A stretch of 64,000 bases of DNA, taken from assembly GCA_910584965.1 (NCBI GenBank), contig CAJUDZ010000004.1, positions 1 to 64,000 on the forward strand, written 5' to 3'. The translations under genes and the position numbers were made by a program. The notes under the pieces were generated by a model, which did not search any database, was not told the DNA's origin, and saw only the letters and a list, made by a program, of their open reading frames with translations. Each line of letters opens with the position of its first letter. The stretch's first letter is position 1. The DNA comes from an uncultured Lachnospiraceae bacterium (GTDB lineage: Bacteria > Bacillota > Clostridia > Lachnospirales > Lachnospiraceae). Positions 25,245 to 32,640 of the stretch are shown here, in pieces.

Positions 25245-26429
25245 ATGAATTTGCTGGAACGAAACAATTCTGAGAAAGAAGAACAGGACAGAGAGAAGAA
25301 AAAACAGGAGAGAGAACGGGAATCGGGAAAAAGAGCCGTTCCGGAAAGAAAGTATGCCGGACCGGACAAAGAGGAAAGGAACCGGGAATGGAAAGAACCT
25401 AAGATACCGGTGATTCTGATTTTATCAGGTATCATTGTCGTGCTGTTCCTTTGTATCATTGTACTGCTTGTTGTGCCGCCGAACAGACGGGAAAGCGATG
25501 ACAGCGAAGCATTGCAGCAGAACATGCTGGACTATGCCAATGAGCAGAAGCAGAATGATAATGTGGCAGCGGACACCCCTACGTCGGAAATTATCGTAGT
25601 GGAGCCTTCTGAGGTTCCGGAGGAGCCAGAAGCGGCCGTTCCCGAACAGACGACGCCGGAAAACCCGGAGGAAACAAAGGAAGAGACTTATACGCAGGAA
25701 TCCAACACGATTGATAAGACGGCGATCGTCGTCGATATAGAGGACGAAGACGATATTTCCTATACGAAAGAATTTATCATGAATGAGATGATGCCGTATT
25801 TCGCGGACAACAACCTCGACGCGGTCTGGGATCTGGCGCATCTGAAACGTTATGTAAAACTTTCCGCCGGATTGAAAAATACCAACAGCTATTATTATCA
25901 GGGCGGAACGGACAGCAGCGGAAAGCCGGACGGCATCGGGCTGGCCATTTATGAAAATAATACATATTATTACGGGTCATGGTCTCACGGCGTGCGGAGC
26001 GGCGACGGCAGATGGATTCGTTTCTATATCGATGAAATCGGCGCAAAGACGACGAAGAAAGTCTATCAGGCGCACAGCTATTCCGGAATGTGGAGCAATG
26101 ATCTGCCAAACGGAGAAGGCGCCGAGCACTACGAAGTGGATATCACTCAGGCTTCTGACAACGTTATACAGAATGTAGTCGGCAATTTTACGAACGGATT
26201 GTACGACGGAGAGATGTACGCCAATACGATTGATTATCTTGGAAACGTGCAGGAATGGGACGGTATCGCGCACCAGGGCGTTTTCGAGCTGTGGCGGGAT
26301 ATGAGCAGCATCGGAGAATGCGCCGTGTGGAGATGCAAAACAGACCCTGAGGAATGCCTGGATATAGACAAATCCGAGAATAAAAACCAGGGAATGCGGG
26401 AACTGTTGGTCAGCGGTCCGGCAAAATAA
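25245..26429 (+). CDS. Single-pass membrane protein with MORN-like repeats
   Basis: This 394-residue protein has a very charged cytoplasmic tail (about 1-52), one membrane helix (54-80) and an acidic Glu/Pro/Thr-rich stretch (95-170). The extracytoplasmic domain contains MORN-type glycine/tyrosine repeats (DGIGLAIYENNTYYYGSW, SGDGRWIRFY, YSGMWSNDLPNGEGAEHY, NFTNGLYDGEMY). MORN repeats often bind membranes or partner proteins. A TATAAT at 25199-25204 could be its -10, but no good -35 was seen. Its last 20 bases overlap the 3' end of the convergent DUF6020 gene. Function unknown. Confidence 0.75.
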   Translation: MNLLERNNSEKEEQDREKKKQERERESGKRAVPERKYAGPDKEERNREWKEPKIPVILILSGIIVVLFLCIIVLLVVPPNRRESDDSEALQQNMLDYANEQKQNDNVAADTPTSEIIVVEPSEVPEEPEAAVPEQTTPENPEETKEETYTQESNTIDKTAIVVDIEDEDDISYTKEFIMNEMMPYFADNNLDAVWDLAHLKRYVKLSAGLKNTNSYYYQGGTDSSGKPDGIGLAIYENNTYYYGSWSHGVRSGDGRWIRFYIDEIGAKTTKKVYQAHSYSGMWSNDLPNGEGAEHYEVDITQASDNVIQNVVGNFTNGLYDGEMYANTIDYLGNVQEWDGIAHQGVFELWRDMSSIGECAVWRCKTDPEECLDIDKSENKNQGMRELLVSGPAK

Positions 26430-28167
26430 GCGCACACATCAGGTAAAAGGGCAGCGAAAATACCATAAAATAAACATATCTGAAATCCGTAGCAACGGGC
26501 GTTGCAATCATGACGGTAAGAAAAAGGGCGAAGCTTGGAAGGTAACAGATGAGCTTTGCCCTTTCCATGCGTGCAAAAGCATTTCCGATACAGAATAAAA
26601 GAAACCAGAAAGCGATGCCCATACTCCAGAGAAGGCTGTAAATCGGAAGCATGCTGCCGAGTTTTAAAGATATTTCCTTACCCTTTACGATAAGCGGGCC
26701 TCTGATCAGCGGTGTGTGCGATACGCCGAGAGCCGTTGCGCTGATGCCTTCTCCTTCCGCAACCGGATAGAAGGAATCGGGATACCAGTAACCGTAAGTC
26801 TGATCGATATAAGCTTTCAGATAATCGCCCGGATAAGCGGCGCCAAGAGAAAGCCATAACCTGAAAAATTCGCCTTTGTGCGCGGACAGATAGTCCTGAT
26901 TGCCGGCCCGGACAAGTTCCTTCATATTGTCAGCGAACGTGGGATTATATAACTCTTTGATGTAAGTAGTATCGATAACCTGTTCGATCAGGTCAATCTG
27001 TTCTTTTTCAAGCGCTCTGTCATGGACAAGCACCGCGGCAATCTGCTGAGTCGGAATGGACAGCGATTCCACGAGATCGGGCTGCGTAACGCCCAGCGCA
27101 TTCATGACAGGATATCTGACGATGCCAGCGGTAAACAGGATGCCCAGAATTACCGGGAACATCGTGCGGGCACATTTCCGGTAACAGAACAGCAGGAAGG
27201 GCAGGCAGAATAAAAAGCCGTACCAGCCGTTGGAACGAAGCAGACACACCATAACGCCGGAAAAAAAGAACATTAAAAGCACCGACGGATTTTTTCCCCG
27301 GAACATGCGCAGGATGGAACAGCTGAATAAAAGAACGACCGCCGCAAACGGAACATCCTTCCAGAGCGTGACGGAGAAGACCGCGTGATAGGGAATAACC
27401 GCGTAAAACAGCGTAAGCAGAATCTGGATTCCCTGACGGATGCGGAATGCTTCCAGCGTTTTCAGAAAATAATAGACACTGAATGCCAGAAAACACATCT
27501 GAAAGAATGTATAGAAAGAGACGGCGGCAACCATATCGGAGGTCAGAAAGAAGCCGATATGATAAAACAGTTTGAAAATCATCGTATGCACAAATGGATG
27601 ATGGTTACTGTATGCCGTAAGATTCAGAACCTGTTCGAACTGGTTGATGCTGTCCGGCGTCATGATGCCCGGATATTCATACAAAAAATAGGGGAACCAG
27701 CAGAACAGGCAGCCGAGAAAGCAGAAAAAAGGAAGATGCTTTATCGGGCTTCTTTTCTGGCCGTATAAAAGCGTCTGCAGGGATTCCTTGTCCGCGCTGA
27801 AAGAAAACAGCAGCAGAAGCAGTTTGTAGAAGCAGATAAAAAAACCGAGAAAAACCGAGGACAGTACAATGATCTGGAAGAGATGATTCGTCAGGGTTTC
27901 GATATAATGCGGGTAATCTACCGCCATATAAAACAGAGTGAACAGCACAGACAGGGTAAGTGCGCTGTATCTGACCTGTTTGGTATAGACAAAGGGTTTT
28001 GCCAGGAGACGGACGCTGATGTGCCGGTACAGGAAAAAGGACAGCAGGAAAAAGGCGCCTGTCAGGATATTGCCGGGCTCCATACGGCCGGCTTTCATGA
28101 AAGCCCAGGCCGTAAAAAAACTTTCAATCGTATTCAGAAGGACCAAATATTTCTCTTTTTTATTCAT
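26410..28167 (-). CDS. DUF6020-type multi-pass membrane protein, GT-C-like
   Basis: This 585-residue membrane protein has about 12 hydrophobic segments. A conserved luminal-type loop YPGIMTPDSINQFEQ is followed by NHHPFVHTMIFKLFY, resembling the first external loop of GT-C glycosyltransferases. I assign it to the DUF6020 family from this motif. The start is the ATG at 28167, preceded by AGGGAG; the frame is open 20 codons further, but that stretch overlaps the promoter. It is one of two minus-strand genes and converges on the MORN gene. A role in surface glycan synthesis is inference. Confidence 0.75.
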   Translation of the reverse strand: MNKKEKYLVLLNTIESFFTAWAFMKAGRMEPGNILTGAFFLLSFFLYRHISVRLLAKPFVYTKQVRYSALTLSVLFTLFYMAVDYPHYIETLTNHLFQIIVLSSVFLGFFICFYKLLLLLFSFSADKESLQTLLYGQKRSPIKHLPFFCFLGCLFCWFPYFLYEYPGIMTPDSINQFEQVLNLTAYSNHHPFVHTMIFKLFYHIGFFLTSDMVAAVSFYTFFQMCFLAFSVYYFLKTLEAFRIRQGIQILLTLFYAVIPYHAVFSVTLWKDVPFAAVVLLFSCSILRMFRGKNPSVLLMFFFSGVMVCLLRSNGWYGFLFCLPFLLFCYRKCARTMFPVILGILFTAGIVRYPVMNALGVTQPDLVESLSIPTQQIAAVLVHDRALEKEQIDLIEQVIDTTYIKELYNPTFADNMKELVRAGNQDYLSAHKGEFFRLWLSLGAAYPGDYLKAYIDQTYGYWYPDSFYPVAEGEGISATALGVSHTPLIRGPLIVKGKEISLKLGSMLPIYSLLWSMGIAFWFLLFCIGNAFARMERAKLICYLPSFALFLTVMIATPVATDFRYVYFMVFSLPFYLMCALILPDR

Positions 28168-28198
28168 GAAAAAACTCCCTGCAAATGGACTCTTATTT

Positions 28199-28227
28199 AT
28201 GATATCGAATTGAGGGGAGCTTGTCAA
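28199..28227 (-). promoter_or_regulatory. Promoter of the DUF6020 gene
   Basis: On the minus strand a perfect TTGACA (28227-28222) and TATCAT (28204-28199) are 17 bases apart, about 30 bases before the start codon. This is the strongest promoter match in the window. Confidence 0.75.
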
Positions 28228-28244
28228 CGATACGGCCGAACGTT

Positions 28245-28279
28245 ATGTTTGTTTGCCCGCGGAAACAGCGGACAAACAT
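28245..28279. repeat. Inverted repeat between divergent promoters
   Basis: ATGTTTGT (28245-28252) pairs with ACAAACAT (28272-28279), and inside it CCGC (28257-28260) pairs with GCGG (28268-28271). It lies between the minus-strand DUF6020 promoter and the plus-strand promoter at 28310 and could be a shared operator. Confidence 0.45.
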
Positions 28280-28309
28280 TCGGAATGTACAGGAAGCAAA
28301 AAGGCATTC

Positions 28310-28338
28310 TTGAAACTGCAGGGCAGATCTTATATAAT
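28310..28338 (+). promoter_or_regulatory. Promoter of the zinc-ribbon membrane gene
   Basis: TTGAAA (28310-28315) and a perfect TATAAT (28333-28338) are 17 bases apart, about 48 bases before the start codon of the gene at 28386. Confidence 0.75.
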
Positions 28339-28385
28339 AAACGAAAGGGGCAGACCCTTTCAGCAGCGAAAAGGAGAATGATAAA

Positions 28386-29123
28386 ATGGCCTGGTGTCCG
28401 AATTGTAAAAATGAATATGTGGAAGGAATAACAGTCTGTGCGGACTGTGGTGCGGCGCTTGTGGAAAATCTCGACGCGGTATCGGATGAAAAGCGGCTTT
28501 TTCAGGCAGAAGATGGGAGAAGCAATGAGGGAAACACAGAACAGACGGAAATGCAGGCATATATCCCGGAAGTCATGCCGGAAGAACTGGAAGGGCTGAC
28601 GCCGGAAGAACTTGCCAAAGCGGTTTCGGCAGTAAAAAAGCAGAATACATGGCGAAAACAGTACCAGAACAGCGCACAGAAAGCGGAAGATAACAAATCG
28701 TCCGCCTATACGCTGCTTGTGATCGGCGCACTCGGCCTTATTGCGGTAATCCTCGTGCTGGCGGATGTGATTCCGTTATATCAGAACGCGGGCATTACCA
28801 AATATTTTGTCTGCGGCGTCATGGGCGCACTGTTCCTGATTTTCCTGATTCTCGGCGTCATATCGATGAAAAACTTCAAAACACTGTCGGCCGATGCCGA
28901 ATCGGAAGCGGCGCTTGTCGGGAAAATGCGGGGCTGGTGTGCGGAAAACCTGGCTGCCGAACGAATCGACGAAGGATTGTTTGCAGGCGAAGAACTGCCG
29001 GAAGAACAGAAATATTTCAAACGCACGGAAAAGATGAAACAGATGATCGAAGAGAAGTTCATGAATCTGGACGAAGCCTTTTTGGATAACTTTATCGATG
29101 AATATTATCAGGAATTATTCTGA
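28386..29123 (+). CDS. Zinc-ribbon protein with two membrane helices
   Basis: This 245-residue protein starts with a zinc ribbon (Cys 4, 7, 18, 21). An acidic linker with repeated PEELEGLTPEELAK-type segments follows, then two membrane helices (about 106-130 and 139-160). The soluble C-terminal tail ends in an acidic helix (DEAFLDNFIDEYYQELF). The ribosome site AAGGAG precedes the ATG. The start resembles that of the gene at 21209, but the rest differs. I do not recognise a named function. Confidence 0.72.
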   Translation: MAWCPNCKNEYVEGITVCADCGAALVENLDAVSDEKRLFQAEDGRSNEGNTEQTEMQAYIPEVMPEELEGLTPEELAKAVSAVKKQNTWRKQYQNSAQKAEDNKSSAYTLLVIGALGLIAVILVLADVIPLYQNAGITKYFVCGVMGALFLIFLILGVISMKNFKTLSADAESEAALVGKMRGWCAENLAAERIDEGLFAGEELPEEQKYFKRTEKMKQMIEEKFMNLDEAFLDNFIDEYYQELF

Positions 29124-29205
29124 ACCGGCGTATTTGCGGAGCGGGCAGATACAGGGACAGGGTTGAAAACGCCCGGGTATGCCGAAGCAGGCGGATGGGA
29201 GCAGC

Positions 29206-29685
29206 ATGAAAATAACGGTCATTGCGGTCGGTAAAATAAAAGAAAAATACTATAGGGATGCCCTGATGGAATACGGGAAACGGCTTGGCCGTTATTGCAG
29301 GTTTGAGATCACAGAGGTTGAGGATGAAAAGACGCCGGATGGCGCGTCTGCCGCGGAAGAAGACCGGATTCGGGAGAAAGAAGCGGAGCGCATTTTGAAG
29401 CATGTGAAGGAAGACGCCTTTGTGCTGACGCTGGAAATCGCGGGAAAGGTGTTTGATTCGGTGGAGTTTGCGGAGAAAATCGAAATGCTCGGCATTCGGG
29501 GTGTCAGCCATTTACAGTTTATCATCGGCGGTTCTCTCGGTCTGCATGAGCGCATAAGCCGGCGGGCGGACATGGCCGTCAGCTTTTCCAGAATGACTTT
29601 TCCACACCAGCTGATGCGGGTTATTTTGTTGGAGCAGATTTACCGGAGTTTCCGGATTATTCACGGAGAACCATATCACAAATAA
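29206..29685 (+). CDS. rlmH: 23S rRNA pseudouridine-1915 N3-methyltransferase RlmH
   Basis: RlmH (SPOUT family, OrfX in staphylococci) methylates pseudouridine 1915 of 23S rRNA. From the ATG at 29206 (GGGAG upstream; the frame is open earlier) it is 159 residues, the family length. It has the SAM-knot signature FIIGGSLGL and the conserved end SFSRMTFPHQLMRVILLEQI with IHGEPYHK. Its final codons form the left copy of a 19-bp direct repeat: the 3' end of rlmH is the attachment site of SCC elements in Staphylococcus, and a 1.2 kb insert follows here. Confidence 0.96.
   Translation: MKITVIAVGKIKEKYYRDALMEYGKRLGRYCRFEITEVEDEKTPDGASAAEEDRIREKEAERILKHVKEDAFVLTLEIAGKVFDSVEFAEKIEMLGIRGVSHLQFIIGGSLGLHERISRRADMAVSFSRMTFPHQLMRVILLEQIYRSFRIIHGEPYHK
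29663..29681 (+). repeat. Left 19-bp direct repeat (att-like) in the rlmH 3' end
   Basis: ACGGAGAACCATATCACAA is identical at 30877-30895. Here it encodes the last residues GEPYHK of RlmH, after which AAA TAA ends the gene. Confidence 0.85.
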
Positions 29686-29809
29686 GGGCGGAATTATGCG
29701 GAAGTGCAGAAGAACCATGGAAAAAGTATATTTGTATGAAAACTATGGATTGACAGGATTCAAAAAATGAGTTAGCCGGATAAAAACATATGATACGAGG
29801 GGCGTGTAA

Positions 29810-30304
29810 ATGGATGAGAAACTGAGAAACATGACTTCTATATATATAACAAAAGGAGATGAAATGCTATTGCTTTTCCGGCAGTGCGGCCGCGTTGTAA
29901 CCGATACATGGGTTGGATCTGCGGGAGGCCATTTTGAGGAGAATGAACTAAACGATCCAAGAGCATGTGTATTGAGAGAACTGAAAGAAGAATTAGGAAT
30001 AAGTGAAAGTGGTATCAGGAATCTGTTGCTGCGGTATGTTACTTTGCGGAGGGTGAAAGGAGAAATCCGGCAGAATTACTATTTTTTTGCGGAACTGGAT
30101 AACGAGACGGGTGATCATATTGTATCAACAGAAGGGATAAGCAGGTGGTTTACATTTTCGGAGCTGTCGGCATTGGAGATGCCATATTCCGCTAAATATG
30201 TTATTAGGCATTATCTGAAGATTGGACGAAGGACAAATGATGTGTATGTAGGCGTGGCAGATGGGGAACGAGTTGATTTTACAAAACTGGCGGAATACGA
30301 ATAA
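29810..30304 (+). CDS. Nudix hydrolase
   Basis: This 164-residue protein carries a Nudix box: GGHFEENE, two residues more spacing than the strict consensus, then RELKEELGI supplying the metal-binding glutamates. Nudix enzymes cleave nucleoside diphosphates linked to another moiety; the substrate is not predictable. The ribosome site GAGGGG lies 7 bases before the ATG. Third-position A/T is clearly more common than in neighbouring genes, in line with its location in the inserted segment after rlmH. It appears intact. Confidence 0.85.
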   Translation: MDEKLRNMTSIYITKGDEMLLLFRQCGRVVTDTWVGSAGGHFEENELNDPRACVLRELKEELGISESGIRNLLLRYVTLRRVKGEIRQNYYFFAELDNETGDHIVSTEGISRWFTFSELSALEMPYSAKYVIRHYLKIGRRTNDVYVGVADGERVDFTKLAEYE

Positions 30305-30378
30305 AAACTGGCGCAGTTTTGAACATATTTTGGATGCTATAAGGCCTTATTCGTCAAAGTAGACAGGTTCTGTTCGTA

Positions 30379-30407
30379 TTGTAATTGACAGGAAGACTGT
30401 GTATAAT
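30379..30407 (+). promoter_or_regulatory. Promoter of the Rpn-like remnant
   Basis: TTGTAA (30379-30384) and TATAAT (30402-30407) are 17 bases apart, about 78 bases before the ATG of the truncated Rpn-like gene. It may once have driven the intact gene. Confidence 0.5.
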
Positions 30408-30484
30408 AGGAGTAGGAAATAGCAAGGCTATGGGATATATAGAGTTTTCCGGCAGTCATTCACGGGAAGAAAGCAGGTAAAGCG

Positions 30485-30794
30485 ATGGACAACATAGAGG
30501 AAAAGCAGACAAAATGGGAAGAATTAAGCATATCCAATGATTTTCTGTTTGGAAAAGTCATGCAGAACCCGGAACTGTGTAAAGAGCTGTTGCAGAGGAT
30601 TCTCCCGGATTTGAATATTGAACGCATTGAATATCCGGAATTTGAGAGACCAAGAGAATGTGAAAAAAGGTGAGGAAATGTTGGCAAAATTAATAATACT
30701 TTTAAGTGAAGATGGTCGTTTATCAGATGTTATCAAAGTATCACAGGATAAAGAGTATCGTCAGGAACTTTATGTGGAATATCACATCATTTAA
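30485..30794 (+). pseudogene. Rpn/PD-(D/E)XK transposase-family gene, internally deleted
   Basis: The first 56 or so codons match the N-terminus of Rpn-type PD-(D/E)XK nuclease family transposases (KWEELSISNDFLFGKVMQNP, ELCKELLQRILP, IERIEYPE) and stop at 30673. In another frame, from about 30660 to the stop at 30792-30794, the sequence encodes the family C-terminus (KKGEEMLAKLIILLSEDGR; YRQELYVEYHII). Intact members have about 300 residues, so roughly 200 internal codons, including the nuclease core, are gone and the ends are joined out of frame. It cannot make an active enzyme. It lies in the element inserted after rlmH. Confidence 0.85.
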
Positions 30795-30809
30795 AAGCAG
30801 AGCATTATA

Positions 30810-30838
30810 GGGCAGAAAATTTTAAAGATTTTCTGTCC
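30810..30838 (+). terminator. Hairpin near the right end of the inserted element
   Basis: GGGCAGAAAAT (30810-30820) pairs with ATTTTCTGTCC (30828-30838) with one G-U pair and a 7-base loop. The tail is only moderately T-rich. Confidence 0.5.
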
Positions 30839-30876
30839 TTAATAATATTACGAGATTTTTCGCACTTAGGTGTGCT

Positions 30877-30895
30877 ACGGAGAACCATATCACAA
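30877..30895 (+). repeat. Right 19-bp direct repeat (att-like)
   Basis: This is an exact copy of 29663-29681. Followed by GTGA, it reads as the GEPYHK codons plus a TGA stop, the probable original end of rlmH before insertion. Confidence 0.85.
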
Positions 30896-30936
30896 GTGAA
30901 AGCAGGAAAGAATAAATCATAAAGGATGTTTGTGCG

Positions 30937-32241
30937 ATGAGAATGTATGATCTGATTATGAAAAAAAGAAACGGTGCCGCGCTCAGTGCGGAGGAAATTA
31001 CATATATGACGGCGGAATATACGGCGGATAAGATACCGGACTATCAGATGGCCGCTATGATGATGGCCGTTTTTTTTCAGGGAATGACAAAAGAAGAAAC
31101 GGCGGCGCTTACAAAGGCCATGGCAGAAAGCGGCGATATGCTCGATCTTTCCGGGATTGACGGCATCAAAGCCGATAAACATTCCACAGGCGGCGTGGGG
31201 GATAAGACATCCATCGCGCTGATGCCGATGGCGGCTGCCTGCGGTCTGAAAATTGCCAAAATGAGCGGGAGAGGACTTGGCCATACCGGGGGGACGATCG
31301 ACAAGCTGGAGAGTTTTCCGGGCTTTTCCACGGGTATTTCCACGGCGCATTTTATGGAACAGGTGAACCGCATCGGCATTTCCATCATGGGCCAGACGCT
31401 TTCCATCGCGCCGGCGGATAAGAAACTGTATGCGCTCCGGGACGTTACGGCGACGGTCGACAATCTGTCTCTGATTGCCAGCTCGATTATGAGTAAAAAG
31501 CTGGCGTCCGGTGCGGATGTGATCGTTCTCGACGTGAAAACGGGAAGCGGCGCATTCATGAAGAAGGAAGAAGACGCTTTTGCGCTGGCAAGAGAAATGG
31601 TTATGCTTGGAAAGAGCGCGGGACGGAAAACGATTGCGGTCGTTACCGATATGGACCAGCCGCTTGGCCGCGCCGTCGGCAATGCGTTGGAAGTCCGGGA
31701 AGCGATCGAAACATTACAGGGAAAAGGGCCGGAAGATTTTCTTACGCTCTGCATGACGCTGGGCGCACAGATGCTTCTTGCGGGCGGAAAGGCGGAGACG
31801 GAAGAACAGGCGGAAGCGATGCTGCGGCGTGTCATCGATGACGGTTCGGCGCTCCGGAAGCTGGCGGAATTTGTAGAAGCGCAGGGCGGCGATCCGTCCG
31901 CCGTTTATGATACTTCATTGCTCCCGCAGGCTTCTTATGTGGAAGAAGTGTGTTCCGACAGGGAAGGATATCTTACCGGAATGGTCTGCGACGAAGTCGG
32001 CATCTGCGCCCTGATGCTTGGAGGCGGAAGGGAAACGAAAGAGAGCGAAATCGATTTATCCGTCGGCCTCGTGCTGAAAAAAAAGGTCGGAGACTATGTA
32101 AAAAAGGGTGATGTGCTTGCTGCAATTTATGCAAATGATGCAGGAAAACTTGCAGCCGCTGCTTCGCGCTTTCTGAAAGCCTGTTCTTTCGGGGAAGAAG
32201 CGCCCGCGGCAGGCCGTTTCATCAAAGGAATCGTCCGCTGA
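30937..32241 (+). CDS. pdp: Pyrimidine-nucleoside phosphorylase
   Basis: This enzyme splits thymidine, deoxyuridine and often uridine with phosphate into base and (deoxy)ribose-1-phosphate for salvage. The 434-residue protein has the family signature KMSGRGLGHTGGTIDKLESF, the phosphate-contacting KADKHSTGGVGDKTS and VKTGSGAFM. The N-terminus MRMYDLIMKKRNGAALSAEEI matches the family start. The spacing of its ribosome site (AAAGGA) is loose. Before the insertion after rlmH it probably lay in one transcription unit with rlmH. DeoA-type thymidine specificity cannot be separated from broad Pdp by eye. Confidence 0.94.
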   Translation: MRMYDLIMKKRNGAALSAEEITYMTAEYTADKIPDYQMAAMMMAVFFQGMTKEETAALTKAMAESGDMLDLSGIDGIKADKHSTGGVGDKTSIALMPMAAACGLKIAKMSGRGLGHTGGTIDKLESFPGFSTGISTAHFMEQVNRIGISIMGQTLSIAPADKKLYALRDVTATVDNLSLIASSIMSKKLASGADVIVLDVKTGSGAFMKKEEDAFALAREMVMLGKSAGRKTIAVVTDMDQPLGRAVGNALEVREAIETLQGKGPEDFLTLCMTLGAQMLLAGGKAETEEQAEAMLRRVIDDGSALRKLAEFVEAQGGDPSAVYDTSLLPQASYVEEVCSDREGYLTGMVCDEVGICALMLGGGRETKESEIDLSVGLVLKKKVGDYVKKGDVLAAIYANDAGKLAAAASRFLKACSFGEEAPAAGRFIKGIVR

Positions 32242-32269
32242 CGTTTCAGGACGGCCGGAAGATAGAAGT

Positions 32270-32299
32270 GTCATGAAAACGACGGACTTCTCATATACT
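32270..32299 (+). promoter_or_regulatory. Possible sigma-E sporulation promoter of yqfC
   Basis: GTCATGAA (32270-32277) and CATATACT (32292-32299), 14 bases apart, resemble the sporulation sigma-E consensus (GNATATT-type, then CATA-N3-T). Transcription would begin almost at the annotated ATG, implying a leaderless message or a later start. Confidence 0.35.
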
Positions 32300-32304
32300 G
32301 TACC

Positions 32305-32592
32305 ATGAGAAAACCGTTAAAACCATCTTTATCCAGACAAAAGGAAATCATCGTAGAATCTCTGAAACTTCCAAGAGATACCATGCTTGGGGATTCCATC
32401 GTGACAGTTACCGGAAACCGGGAGGCTTTTATCGAAAATTACAAGGGGATTCTGGAATATACGAAAGAGTCCATTGTTCTGCAGGGAAAAAACTGCAGGA
32501 TCAGTTTTCAGGGGAAAAAACTGTCAATCGATTACTATACCAATGAAGACATGAAAATAGGAGGCTGCATAGAAAGTGTCCGCTATTTTTAG
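32305..32592 (+). CDS. yqfC: Sporulation protein YqfC (YabP/YqfC family)
   Basis: YqfC is a small sigma-E-dependent sporulation protein working with YqfD in the mother cell. The 95-residue product shows the family core ESLKLPRDTMLGDSIVTVTG, NREAFIENYKGILEYT and the final hydrophobic/basic strand. No clear ribosome site precedes the ATG, and a sigma-E-like promoter ends only 5 bases upstream; the next in-frame ATG (32383) would delete conserved residues. yqfD follows, as in Bacillus. Its molecular function is unknown. Confidence 0.85.
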   Translation: MRKPLKPSLSRQKEIIVESLKLPRDTMLGDSIVTVTGNREAFIENYKGILEYTKESIVLQGKNCRISFQGKKLSIDYYTNEDMKIGGCIESVRYF

Positions 32593-32640
32593 GGAAACGG
32601 ATATGCGCCCTTCCAGGCTGAATGAGAATGGGGGATTTCG

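Larger units (their letters stand above)
29682..30895 (+). mobile_element. SCC-like integrated remnant at the rlmH attachment site
   Basis: A 1,214-base unit is bounded by perfect 19-bp repeats of the rlmH 3' end. Joining the sequence left of copy 1 to that right of copy 2 rebuilds an rlmH ending in GEPYHK, AAG TGA, followed 37 bases later by pdp, an ordinary operon spacing. The insert is visibly more AT-rich than its flanks and carries a Nudix gene and a gutted Rpn-type gene but no ccr-type serine recombinase. It therefore looks like a decayed or non-autonomous element. The site is that used by SCC/SCCmec in staphylococci; kinship of this element with SCC is inference. Confidence 0.65.

Noticed and set aside
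29750..29778. Promoter for the Nudix gene starting at a perfect TTGACA
   Set aside because: The -10 position holds TAGCCG, a poor match, and no better hexamer lies at acceptable spacing.
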